A stretch of DNA of 64,000 bases from Actinostola sp. cb2023 (taxonomy: Eukaryota; Cnidaria; Anthozoa; Actiniaria; Actinostolidae): assembly GCA_033675265.1 (NCBI GenBank), contig JAUJYZ010000722.1:124001-188000 (forward strand), written 5' to 3'. The position numbers and the translations under genes were made by a program. Position 1 is the stretch's first letter. Each line of letters opens with the position of its first letter. Shown here piece by piece: positions 33,265-42,643 of the stretch. The notes below the pieces were generated by a model. That model ran no database searches, was not told the origin of the DNA, and was given only the letters and a program-made list of their open reading frames with translations.

Positions 33265-34575
33265 CGCAGTGTGAGTGTACTACACTCAGTGAAGTAGGTG
33301 CGTGCACTACACTCAGATGAGTGTAGGTGTGAGTGTACTACACTCAGTGAAGTAGGTGCGTATACTACACTCAAATGAGTGTAGTTGTGAGTGTACTACA
33401 CTCAGTGAAGTAGGTGCGTGTACTACACTCAGATGAGTGTAGTTGTGAGTGTACTACACTCAGTGAAGTACATGTAGGTGCGTATACTACACTCAGATGA
33501 GTGTAGTTGTGAGTGTACTACACTCAGTGAAGTAGGTGCGTATACTACATTCAGATGAGTGTAGTTGTGAGTGTACTACACTCAGTGAAGTAGGTGCGTG
33601 TACTACACTCAGATGAGTGTAGGTGTGAGTGTACTACACTCAGTGAAGTAGGTGCGTGTACTACACCCAGATGAGTGTAGTTGTGAGTGTACTACACTCA
33701 GTGAAGTAGGTGCGTGTACTACACTCAGATGAGTGTAGTTGTGAGTGTACTACACTCAGTGAAGTAGGTGCGTGTACTACACTCAGATGAGTGTAGGTGT
33801 GAGTGTACTACACTCAGTGAAGTAGGTGCGTGTACTACACTCAGATGAGTGTAGGTGTGAGTGTACTACACTCAGTGAAGTAGGTGCGTATACTACACTC
33901 AGATGAGTGTAGTTGTGAGTGTACTACACTCAGTGAAGTAGGTGCGTATACTACACTCAGATGAGTGTAGTTGTGAGTGTACTACACTCAGTGAAGTAGG
34001 TGCGTATACTACACTCAGATGAGTGTAGTTGTGAGTGTACTACACTCAGTGAAGTAGGTGCGTGTACTGTACTACACTCAGATGAGTGTAGGTGTGAGTG
34101 TACTACACTCAGTGAAGTAGGTGCGTATACTACACTCAGATGAGTGTAGTTGTGAGTGTACTACACTCAGTGAAGTAGGTGCGTGTACTACACTCAGATG
34201 AGTGTAGTTGTGAGTGTACTACACTCAGTGAAGTAGGTGCGTGTACTACACTCAGATGAGTGTAGTTATGAGTGTACTACACTCAGTGAAGTAGGTGCGT
34301 GTACTACACTGAGATGAGTATAGTTGTGAGTGTACTACACTCAGTGAAGTAGGTGCCTATACTACACTCAGATGAGTGTAGTTGTGAGTGTACTACACTC
34401 AGTGAAGTAGGTGTGTGTACTACACTCAAGATGAGTGTAGTTGTGAGTGTACTACACTCAGTGAAGTAGGTGCGTGCACTACACTCAGATGAGTGTAATT
34501 GTGAGTGTACTACACTCAGTGAAGTAGGTGCGTATACTACACTCAGATGAGTGTAGTTGTGAGTGTACTACATTC
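33265..34575. repeat. 58-bp satellite, ~22 copies
   Basis: The unit is 'GTGAGTGTACTACACTCAGT' followed by 'GAAGTAGGTGCGTGTACTAC' and 'ACTCAGATGAGTGTAGTT'. Each unit holds two self-complementary cores, GAGTGTACTACACTC and ACTACACTCA/TGAGTGTAGT. Main variants: GCGTATAC for GCGTGTAC, and TAGGTGT for TAGTTGT. One unit near 34065 carries a GTACT duplication. Confidence 0.97.
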
Positions 34576-34673
34576 AAATTACACGCACACGCATGTTAAG
34601 ATACTTCTGACCGGTACTGTATAGACCTTATATTTTGTGTCATTTTTTACCATTTTATATTTTTACTTTTTTA

Positions 34674-34710
34674 CTGAAGAAGGCCGAAGGGCCGAAACGT
34701 TTAAATTAAA
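34674..34710 (+). ncRNA. Hammerhead-like core motif (CUGAAGA ... GAAA)
   Basis: CTGAAGA (34674-34680), the stem GGCC-GAAG-GGCC (34682-34693) and GAAAC match the hammerhead core CUGANGA-stem II-GAAA. A possible stem III, GTTTA-AAT-TAAAC, follows, but the expected UH cleavage triplet closing it is not clear. Hammerhead motifs are known in Penelope-like retroelements, so this is likely a retroelement terminus. Activity is unproven. Confidence 0.4.
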
Positions 34711-34848
34711 CTTGTTGGACAATCAGAAGTCGCCTGCCTCTTCTACTGAATCCTTATGCTACATATACATATTGGAGTGCAGACTGTGAATCCTGGAGGA
34801 TCCTTTTATTGGGAGTTCATCGTTGAACATTAGCACCTACATGTATTT

Positions 34849-35066
34849 ACAGCAATATGCAGAAATTCTGATCCTTTTGACTAAAATACACATATATCAA
34901 AGACCTACTTGAAACCATGGGATAGCTTCCATGATATTTTTTTCATAAAGCCTCGCTGGCAGACAACTAGAAAAAAATATCAGCGTAGCCATCCCATAAT
35001 TTAAGTAGGTTTTTGATATATATATGCATTTTTGTCAAATGGATCAGAATTTCTGCATATTGCTGT
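34849..35066. mobile_element. 218-bp MITE
   Basis: 'ACAGCAATATGCAGAAATTC' at the left faces 'GAATTTCTGCATATTGCTGT' at the right, a perfect 20-bp end. Further in, 'TCAAAGACCTACTT' faces 'AAGTAGGTTTTTGA' and 'CCATGGGATAG' faces 'CATCCCAT'. Confidence 0.85.
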
Positions 35067-35170
35067 ATCTCTATTCTACTTATAATATATATATATTATT
35101 ATTATTTTTTTGGGGGGGTTTACTTGACATAATGGTATACTGATGAAACGGCATCTCTAATTCAGTAACC

Positions 35171-35250
35171 GCACAACTTTAATATACAACTTCGTAAGGA
35201 CTTTTGAGGATCTGAGGCTTATGTAAAGTTGTATATTAAAGTTGTACATT
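35171..35250. repeat. Short inverted repeat
   Basis: 'ACAACTTTAATATACAACTT' (35170-35189) faces 'AAGTTGTATATTAAAGTTGT' (35226-35245). From here to 35682 no feature was seen. Confidence 0.7.
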
Positions 35251-35682
35251 AGAAAACAGGTAAAAGACGTACATTGTAACATATTGGCTGCTCATGGGCT
35301 TCCTGTGTGAGATTGCGCTTCCTGTGTTTTTCAAAATGGAGCCAAACTGAACTGGGATTTCCAGACGACTATTTTGCCAAACAGAAAGACGAACTACCCT
35401 TTTATAACTTTTCTTTGGAGTATGAAAGGTGTTCTATGAGTCAACGTTAGTTGTAAAAGTCATAAATGCTGTGTGACTGTGACTGTACTCGCATCGAGTA
35501 CAAAAAATATAAATATTCACTATTCAGTTCTTTAATACATCTCTCGAGAGAGGCCATAAATGAACAACAACATATATAACATTTGCATGTAATTTCTATT
35601 TATTTCTAGCAATTTACAGCCGGTTCCGTTAGTTCCGTAGGTTCCGTGAATTAGAGATGCAGCTGATGAAATGATATACAAC

Positions 35683-36311
35683 CACAGGTAGCCCACGGTA
35701 TCTATGAGAGGCTTGTTATCGAGCTCTTATATAAGGCTTTGTATGGGACCTTAGGCTCTGGTCGATAACTCCGTAAATAATATTTAAAGCCAATGAAATC
35801 TAACCTTCCTGTGTCGTTGTTGATCTCTGGTAGCGATTTCAGGTTATTCCGTCGATTTTTAGCTGAGCTCACCCCCACTACTAAGAAGAAGGAAAGGTAG
35901 GAGTCTACATGAAGGAGACTACATGTAGCAATGGCCTATCGAACTGACCCACTCTCGAAAATCGATTTTTTTTCCCTACACTAGACCACGTCCCCTCGCT
36001 TCAATACTCTGCAGCATATCGATATCGATTTTCGAGAGTGGGTCAGTTCGATCGGTCATTGCTAGTCTCCTACCTTTCCTTCTTCTTAGTAGTGGAGTGA
36101 GAGCTCAGCTAAAAATCGCCGGAATAACCTGAAATCGCTACCAGAGATCAACAACGACACAACTGACAACACTACAGGAAGGTTAGAGTTCATTGGCTTT
36201 ATTATTTACGGAGTTATCGACCAGAGCCTAAGGTCCTATACAAAGCCTTATATAAGAGCTCGATAACAAGCCTCTCATAGATACGTGTACATGTACCTTG
36301 GGCTACCTGTG
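35683..36311. mobile_element. Long foldback element, ~285-bp arms
   Basis: Arms 35683-35966 and 36024-36311 are near-perfect reverse complements ('CACAGGTAGCCCA', 'GAGGCTTGTTATCGAGCTCT', 'GATCTCTGGTAGCGATTTCA', 'GAACTGACCCACTCTCGAAA' in order). The loop is 57 bp. Small indels distinguish the arms. It sits 16 bp beyond the 5' splice donor of the minus-strand WW exon, that is, inside what was its intron. Confidence 0.85.
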
Positions 36312-36327
36312 ATACAACCAAACTTAC

Positions 36328-36453
36328 ATTTTGTACATTGTTGTATTGTGTGGGCCACTTGTGTTCTCCTGTTACCTTGTTGTAGATAAACAGAGTCTGT
36401 CCTGACTTACATTGGTATTCTGTCCATTCAGTATCCATTTGGGTGGACTGCAT
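36328..36453 (-). pseudogene. Orphan WW-domain exon, minus strand
   Basis: 42 codons from ATG 36453 to a perfect donor (GTAAGT, reading 36327 to 36322), ending in phase 0. The residues 'TEWTEYQCKSGQTLF' and 'IYNKVTGEHKWPTQ' form a complete WW domain: Trp10, the YN.VTGE turn, Trp33-Pro34, with 22 residues between the two Trp. WW domains bind proline-rich peptides. It is a paralogue of the plus-strand exon at 37925-38274, with the same phase and donor. No further coding exon was found downstream on this strand within the window; the intron begins and then runs into the foldback. It is probably a detached exon copy, or part of a gene whose other exons lie elsewhere. Confidence 0.6.
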
Positions 36454-36500
36454 AGTGTTTAAATACTAGATTAAAGAAATGGACAATTACAACTTTTGCC

Positions 36501-37218
36501 ATGCTCGAGGGTCCAGCGGTTTTTTTGTCCGCGCTCCAAAGTCACCGGCCGAAACAACCCGCTGGATAAATTACCTGCTATTACGAGTTCTGTGGCGTGA
36601 TACGAATCTTGATTTTGATTGGCCCTCTTTGAGAGTAAAAAAGAGGGCCAATCAAAACTCGACCATAATTTTCAAAGATAGCGTCCATGTTGACGGATGT
36701 TTTAAAGAAATGCATTTGCGTGATGCGATCGATCACGTAGTCTAGTTTTTCCCCGGGATCGATTTCCTAAAGCCAGAACAGTTCTGGACCTTCATGGTTC
36801 TCGAAGCGTTTAATTATCGTTTAAAAAAAAAGGATGATATGTATTTGCACAGCTACCGACAGGATATGGCAAAAGCTTGATATTTTTGCTAGTGATATCC
36901 GATCCTTAGCGCTGGTAAATGTGTTGTTTGAATTGGGAGGCCAGAAACGATTTGAAGCTACAAGTACCGCCAACTGAAAGAATACGCACCACGAGTACGG
37001 AATACGGAGTTTTCAGCGTATATATCATTATGAACAATCTGGACTTCAGTTATCACTTCATTTTTGACATTTCTTTAGGGTCTGAAATGCGAGCTATACT
37101 AAATCCGCTTGAGAGCGTATCACGCCCCAGAACTCGTACTAGTAGGTAATTTATCCAGCGGGTTGTTTCGGCCGGTGACTTCGGAGCGCGGACAAAAACC
37201 GCTGGATCCTCGAGCATG
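36501..37218. mobile_element. 718-bp TIR element with 10-bp target duplication
   Basis: Arms of ~105 bp: 'ATGCTCGAGG', 'GTCACCGGCCGAAACAACCC' and 'GCTGGATAAATTACCT' at the left, with their complements at 37116-37218. It is flanked by AACTTTTGCC at 36491-36500 and 37219-37228. Long TIRs and a 9-11-bp duplication are typical of Mutator-like elements. No transposase frame, so non-autonomous. Confidence 0.85.
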
Positions 37219-37228
37219 AACTTTTGCC

Positions 37229-37924
37229 TGACGATTCCAAACTTTATCTTTCTCGATCAGACAGACGTACAACAATCATCCACCAAACCTACCTTGACTA
37301 CTTCTTTAGTATTGAAAACAAAGCCTGAGAAACGTTAAACTGTACACGTAAGACCGTAGCAACTATGAATGATGTCAAAGGTGGAAGATATTTAGAGTGA
37401 GTAATCACTGACGACTCACAGAAAACAGCAGGCGTCACTGGACAGTCGACTGGAACGAGCCTCGTTTGGATGAAACAAAAATATGAAAAAAATGCTCATA
37501 AATTGTATATAAAACAACATCATTTGTGTTGATAATAAAGTTTTACATGAAACGAAAATGTAGGTTTTTTCTTTACAACGAAAGAAACTGATTGAAAACG
37601 GAGTCCGTCGAGTTTGTATCGTGAGTGAAAAGCTTGGGATTCCTGTGGTTTATGGCCCGCGATACAATAGGTCAGTGTTGTCTACGACAAGATTTGTTGA
37701 TCTGAAAACCCTTTGAATGCTTTTGTTGGTGTCTACATAATACAGGTAATGTGTAGTAATGTGGTTGTGATTTATGTTGGAATCGATTCTTTGATTCAAA
37801 CACTAAAACTAATATCTGCTCGTGTCTCTGATTCATCGATCTGAGGGCTGTGTTTAATACCGGATGTGAATGTTAGGTTTAGGGTTTCTGCATGTACTTG
37901 ACATTCATATGAATTATGTTTCAG
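37229..37924. other. Probable 5' region or intron of the WW/zinc-finger gene
   Basis: No repeat or motif recognised. A polypyrimidine-poor acceptor TATGTTTCAG ends at 37924, immediately before the WW-type exon. If transcription starts upstream, the first exon or promoter should lie here or further left. None could be identified. Confidence 0.35.
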
Positions 37925-38274
37925 ATTGCGAGGAAACTATGGACTCTATAAACATCAATAGTAATGATTGTAACAGAGAGTTAATCAACACAGAAAGTCA
38001 TCCTCAGAATGATGAGATCAATGTGAATGACGACTACATGTATGTAGATAACAAAATCAACTGTGTTGGAGGGAAGCCATTCAAATGTTCCTCTTCCCGT
38101 GAGGAATTGCAGTCTGATGGCCTCGATTGCTGTGGAAATGTGGTGTCCATAAAAACAGGATCTGAATCTGACTGGGTTGAGAAACGTTGTAAATCAGGAG
38201 AATTGCTCTACCACTACAACAAAGTTAGTGGAGAAAAGCAATGCCCATCAGGTGGTGCTCACAGGGTATCTGAT
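37925..38274 (+). CDS. WW-type/zinc-finger gene, 5' coding exon
   Basis: The acceptor TTTCAG at 37919-37924 and the donor GAT|GTAAGT at 38275 bound the exon; the first in-frame ATG is 37939. It encodes an acidic, Asn-rich N terminus ('MDSININSNDCNRELINTES'), then 'GGKPFKCSSS', which recalls a zinc-finger linker, then a WW-like unit 'SDWVEKRCKSGELLYHY' and 'NKVSGEKQCPSG'. Compared with the intact WW exon on the other strand, the second signature Trp has become Cys (TGC), so peptide binding is probably lost. The exon ends in phase 0 and the zinc-finger exon at 42644 begins in phase 0, so they can be joined directly. The gene is not recognised as a named family. Confidence 0.65.
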
Positions 38275-38909
38275 GTAAGTATGTTTTACATTTATAATAG
38301 CCACATACATGTACATATACATGACAATAACAATAGTTTATTTAGTACCATAATAATTAAATAATAATAATAATTTATTTCTATAGCGTTATTTCCTATA
38401 TAATAGCGCTGTAGAATTAAAGACATCAAAACAATACAAATATACAGTAGTGTGGCATATTTTTGGTACAAGCTAACTGAAATAACCATGAGGGCTAAAC
38501 TAGTCAGTGACAAACTCGTCTCCAGGGCTCTCCTCTTCTCGCTATATTTTCAAAATGGTGGACTCTCGAGAGAAGATCCTGGTGTTGGCTGAACTAAAGC
38601 ACATTTAGTTTGGATAACACATACATTAATTGTACAACAAACCTTCTAATTGGTCCACAGTGTTCTCCTTATCAACCGGTAACTGGTAAATTCAGATTAC
38701 CGCCTACAACCACTTGGAGTTTGTTTAAAAATTATATTATTATTTTAGCTTATTCCAACACCACAGGGAACCCATCATTATTTTACTTTTCTTTGTTACA
38801 ATGTACTCCACGACACTGGGGTACACTGGGGTACAAACTGTAGCCCCATTATTAAATAATTACAAGTTTTATTGATATATTAGAAATTATTATAGCTAAA
38901 TGACAAGAT

Positions 38910-39252
38910 TTACATGTAGGTAACTGCCCGACAAGATCCTTCCACAATCTCTATTGAACAATACATATTGGATTTATTTTTATCAATTTGCCAAGCCTCT
39001 ACGATGCACATCAAAATTCGGATTTTCTTTGGTGCCATTGTTCTTCTTTATGTAGAATATTGGCTCCTTCCCAGTTGATGTTATGGCCAGTTGACATGGC
39101 ATGCTCTGCTAGCTAGCGAGAACTTTTCAGGATGGTTTTTGGGGTTAATTTTCCCTTGTTCTTATTTAAAGCTCTCTTTGCCTCTCCTATATATGTAATC
39201 TCACATTCATGGCACGGTATGGAATAGACAACTCCAGTCTTTTGGTTTAGAA
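38910..39252 (-). pseudogene. Penelope-like element GIY-YIG endonuclease relic
   Basis: On the minus strand, 'TGVVYSIPCHECEITYIGEA' is a clear GIY-YIG start (GVVY...YIG) with the CxxC pair typical of Penelope-like elements. It is followed by 'LAEHAMSTGHNINWEGA' and 'NILHKEEQWHQRK', the conserved AEH...GH.I.W...I...E....R block. There is a TAG just before LAEH, a one-base frameshift after QRK, and degeneration of the R..R..EH helix, so it is dead. RT is absent. It is enclosed by ~50-bp inverted repeats (38843-38895 and 39294-39345, 'CCCCATTATTAAATAATTAC'). Confidence 0.75.
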
Positions 39253-39539
39253 ATAATTTCATGTAACGTCTGATGTGGCTTTATGCTATTTAGCTATTAT
39301 AATTATTATGTCAATATAACTTGTAATTATTTAATAATGGGGCTATTATTGTCAGTTTATTTAACAATAATTATTCCCCTCAGTGTTGGTGAGTAGTGGT
39401 TGATATTTACTGAGCCGCGAGTCTTCGAGCGGCAAGGTAAATATCTACCATTCTAAACCTCATTATTAATTCATGAGCAATTGATCCAACCAGGTTGGTT
39501 GAATCGGTCACATGCATCGATCTGTATACCCCAATAGAG

Positions 39540-39650
39540 ACACTGATGAATAAAACATCAGTGCTGTATCAGTGATACAGACCTAATGAATAAAACATTA
39601 ATCACTGATACAGACCTAATGTTTTATTAATCAGTTCTATATCAGTGATA
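39540..39650. repeat. Clustered short direct and inverted repeats
   Basis: 'CACTGATACAGACCTAATG' and 'AATGAATAAAACAT', with their complements 'ATGTTTTATTAAT' and 'ATCAGTGAT', recur over ~110 bp. Confidence 0.5.
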
Positions 39651-40035
39651 TTAGCCATTCCGAGGTTGTGGAAGGGACTGGAACCGAGAGTAGAAATATT
39701 AATATGATTAAGAAATGAACCCCATCACAAGAAAGATCACACCAAAGTTAGTAAGTTTGGATCAATACTAACTGAATAGCAAGCTTTCAAAAACTCATAA
39801 AAATAAGAGAGAATGTATGGTTTTGGGGGACGCCGCCTCTAAAGCCCAAACATTCTCTCTTATTTTTGCGACTTTTAAATACATGTTACTCTGCTAGTAT
39901 TCACACCCAAAACATGCTCAAACTCGGTATACTTACTAATTTCAATGTTATATTTCTTGTGATGTGGTTCATTTTGTAATTACATTAATGTTTGCACTCG
40001 GTCCCAGTCTTTTCTGCAACCTCGGAATGGCTAAT
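39650..40035. mobile_element. 386-bp MITE in the intron
   Basis: Ends are 'ATTAGCCATTCCGAGGTTG' and 'CAACCTCGGAATGGCTAAT'. Inner pairs include 'AAATAAGAGAGAATGT'/'ACATTCTCTCTTATTT'-like segments near the centre and 'AATGAACCCCATCACAAGA' against 'TCTTGTGATGTGGTTCATT'. Confidence 0.8.
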
Positions 40036-41549
40036 ACAATGTAGAACTGACATTAGGTCATGCAAAGGTCTCATGTACTCGTACATAGCACTGACAGTAA
40101 GTTGTGATTATCCTTTTGGCTTGCTACTTACGAATACAAAAGCCCTCTCCAATGTGGGATGACTTGAGGTGTATCCTGCGCATGACAGTGACGTTAAAAG
40201 TACCTTTTATGTAATTTTCTTGTGTTATTTGCTTAGATTTCGTGTAATACTGTTTTAAATCAAGGTATCTACCGATACAACACGGCCGCTCATGCAGTAA
40301 ATATCACTTATTATTTATAATACTAGACGCTCCACATAGCGCGCACTCGATGGGCTGAAACCGTAAAATGTTGTAAACTGACAAAGAAGAACCGTGAGTT
40401 ACATTATGGCTCTGAGTCTTAATATATGTAGTCTTGTAAACAGACAGTGGTAAATTACAAGTATACAATGATAAATATATTTACTAGGCTTGTGTCTAAT
40501 TTACTTAAGCTTAGCAATTCTTTCTTTGTTTACAAACCCGTTCAGTTTCTTCGATTTACGTAAGACATAATTCTCACCATGACTTCCATATTCGTTGATA
40601 TGACTGGTGTGTTTTTATGAATACGATCATAGACGAAGGCTTTCATCTTTCTGATAGACGTTTCAGCGTTCCGTACTGGTAATCTACTGGGGTCACGACC
40701 CCGTTTACAATCACGTCTACAACAACAACAAGACTACCGAGTTACAGAGCTGTATAATAAATAGACTTGGTATACAATGATATCTGTATATTCTGTTACG
40801 TGGATCTACTGCGAACGTCGTGTGCGTTTGTATGTGGAGTGAGCGTATTAGACTTGGCAACATTCATGGCTTTACAACGGCAAGCTTACACAATATTTCC
40901 TCGACAAAGACTCAAAGCATGTGCTCGACCGAAGACCAATCGAGCATGCAAGGACATGCGTATTGAGCCGTCCAGCGGTGTTGCGAACAAACGACAGCTT
41001 TGTAACCTTTCCTTACCACGACGATGACGACAAAGAAAAGAGCCCATTTTATAACTCGATCGGGCTACGCCCATCGAGTAATAAACATTGGTAACATCAT
41101 AAGAACGCGCGATTTCATTGGATGCTATGCGTGCTCCATTTTGTATTTTACGCCTATAGCTACCAATCAAATTGCAAGCTTGTTATGGTGCACGGCTGTG
41201 GCATGAGCTTAGGTTCAAACTGAATAGATAAAGCAATCTTAAAATCAAACGTTTCCTCAACTTTGTTGTTGAAAACATTGCGATACACCGAAACTATGGA
41301 TTTTTGATACAAAAAGAACAAGAATGGTGAACAAAATGGCAAGCAAGTTGAGGATTCTGTTGTGTTTTTGAATAAAATTTTTTTTAGTTGAAGTGCGCGC
41401 GCTGCAGCGCTGGAATGTCATTATCTAATTTACATACACTCATTTTGAATATTAATTTACTCGAACGTTTACAACAACTTCAGAATGTTGGTCTTTTCCA
41501 GTGAAATAATGTTCGACTTTTCATATTATAAAATAAATAGAAGATGGCT

Positions 41550-41680
41550 TTCTATGTTCTATACAAAAATGATGCACTTCTGAGCTCTTGAATTGCAGCT
41601 GAATGAACTCGCTATCGCTTGTGCATCCACTTGCTAGCTCAGGCGTGCATCATTTTTGATGCACATAGTATCCCCAATTA
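41550..41680. mobile_element. Small palindromic repeat
   Basis: 'CTATACAAAAATGATGCAC' faces 'GCATCATTTTTGATGCACATAG' with internal 'AGCTGAATGA'-type short repeats. About 130 bp. Confidence 0.5.
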
Positions 41681-41716
41681 GTTGTATAAACTAAATACAT
41701 TGACACTGAAATAAAG

Positions 41717-41750
<34 letters not shown>

Positions 41751-41970
41751 AACCATCTTCTATTTGTTAAATAGACAAATTGGATATGAGCAAGCGTGCG
41801 CTCTGATTGGCTACTCTACTAGTAGATTATCAGCTCATATACCACAAGTAGAGACAATAATTGTTTTAGTGTATAGCACACAAGTGAATCATCAGCCAAA
41901 TATATATAATTTACTTTCAAAAAGAAGGAGACACGCTCGCGAAACGCGACGACATCTTGTTTTGCTCGGA

Positions 41971-42103
41971 GGTGAATAGCCAAGGATATTCCGAGATTGA
42001 GTAGCCAATCACAGCGCACGAAAAGTACTATTCACTTGTGTGGTATATACTAATATGTTTTAGTATTTACCCAATCAGTGGATAGCAATTTTGGCGCGTT
42101 TTA

Positions 42104-42143
<40 letters not shown>
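41971..42143. mobile_element. 173-bp MITE
   Basis: 'GTGAATAGCCAAGGATATTC' plus 'CGAG' at the left faces 'CTCGGAATATCCTTGGCTAT' plus 'TCAC' at the right. Both arms include an 'AGCCAAT'/'ATTGGCT' pair. Confidence 0.75.
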
Positions 42144-42148
<5 letters not shown>

Positions 42149-42492
42149 GGACGAGATTCAAAATGGCGTCTCGTTTCGCTACAGTCTCCGAATTTATTTT
42201 GTTTAATAAAGTGCCATTTTTTATCCAACTGATTTGGTAAATACTAAAACAATTATCCCCATCAGTGTCGGTGAGTAGTGGTTAATATATAAATACAATA
42301 AATAATATCCACCACTACTCACCTCCACTTCTGGGAATAATTGAACAATATTCGTTATTACAGCTCGCGCGGATCCATCTACCGCGCGTGCTTAATTATC
42401 TGAATTATCTTAATTTCCTTCCGTTTATTTTTCTCCGCACGCAATGAGTTTGCTACGTGATTTTATTGGAATATATTTTCACAATGTAAACC

Positions 42493-42520
42493 CTGATGAA
42501 GAGCAAGTTGCTCGAAAGCT
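42493..42520 (+). ncRNA. Hammerhead-like core motif (CUGAUGA ... GAAA)
   Basis: CTGATGA (42493-42499), the stem GAGCA-AGT-TGCTC (42501-42513), then GAAA (42514-42517) match the hammerhead core exactly. Stem III and the cleavage site are not convincing by eye. It lies in the intron ~120 bp upstream of the zinc-finger exon and is probably the remnant of a Penelope-like terminus. Confidence 0.4.
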
Positions 42521-42643
42521 TGGTATGATTAAACTCATATAAAATACAGGCTGATGACTCAAGTTGTATTGTTGAAGTTGTGACTGGGTCTGGTTTTTTT
42601 TTATTAATATACATTGATATATTGTTCTTGTACTTCATTTCAG

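Larger units (their letters stand above)
38275..42643 (+). other. 4.4-kb intron of the WW-type/zinc-finger gene
   Basis: Bounded by GTAAGT (38275) and TTCATTTCAG (ending 42643), phase 0. It contains a Penelope-like relic, several MITEs, a (ATT)10 tract at 41718-41748 and a hammerhead-like motif, listed separately. Segments 38397-38840, 40036-41540 and 42150-42480 have no further gene. 'CAGTGTTGGTGAGTAGTGGT' near 39381 is repeated as 'CAGTGTCGGTGAGTAGTGGT' near 42263. An additional small exon cannot be excluded. Confidence 0.55.

Noticed and set aside
40767..41206. Overlapping 86-, 94- and 60-residue frames
   Set aside because: Chance frames in a slightly GC-richer intronic stretch; no domain, and antisense to each other.
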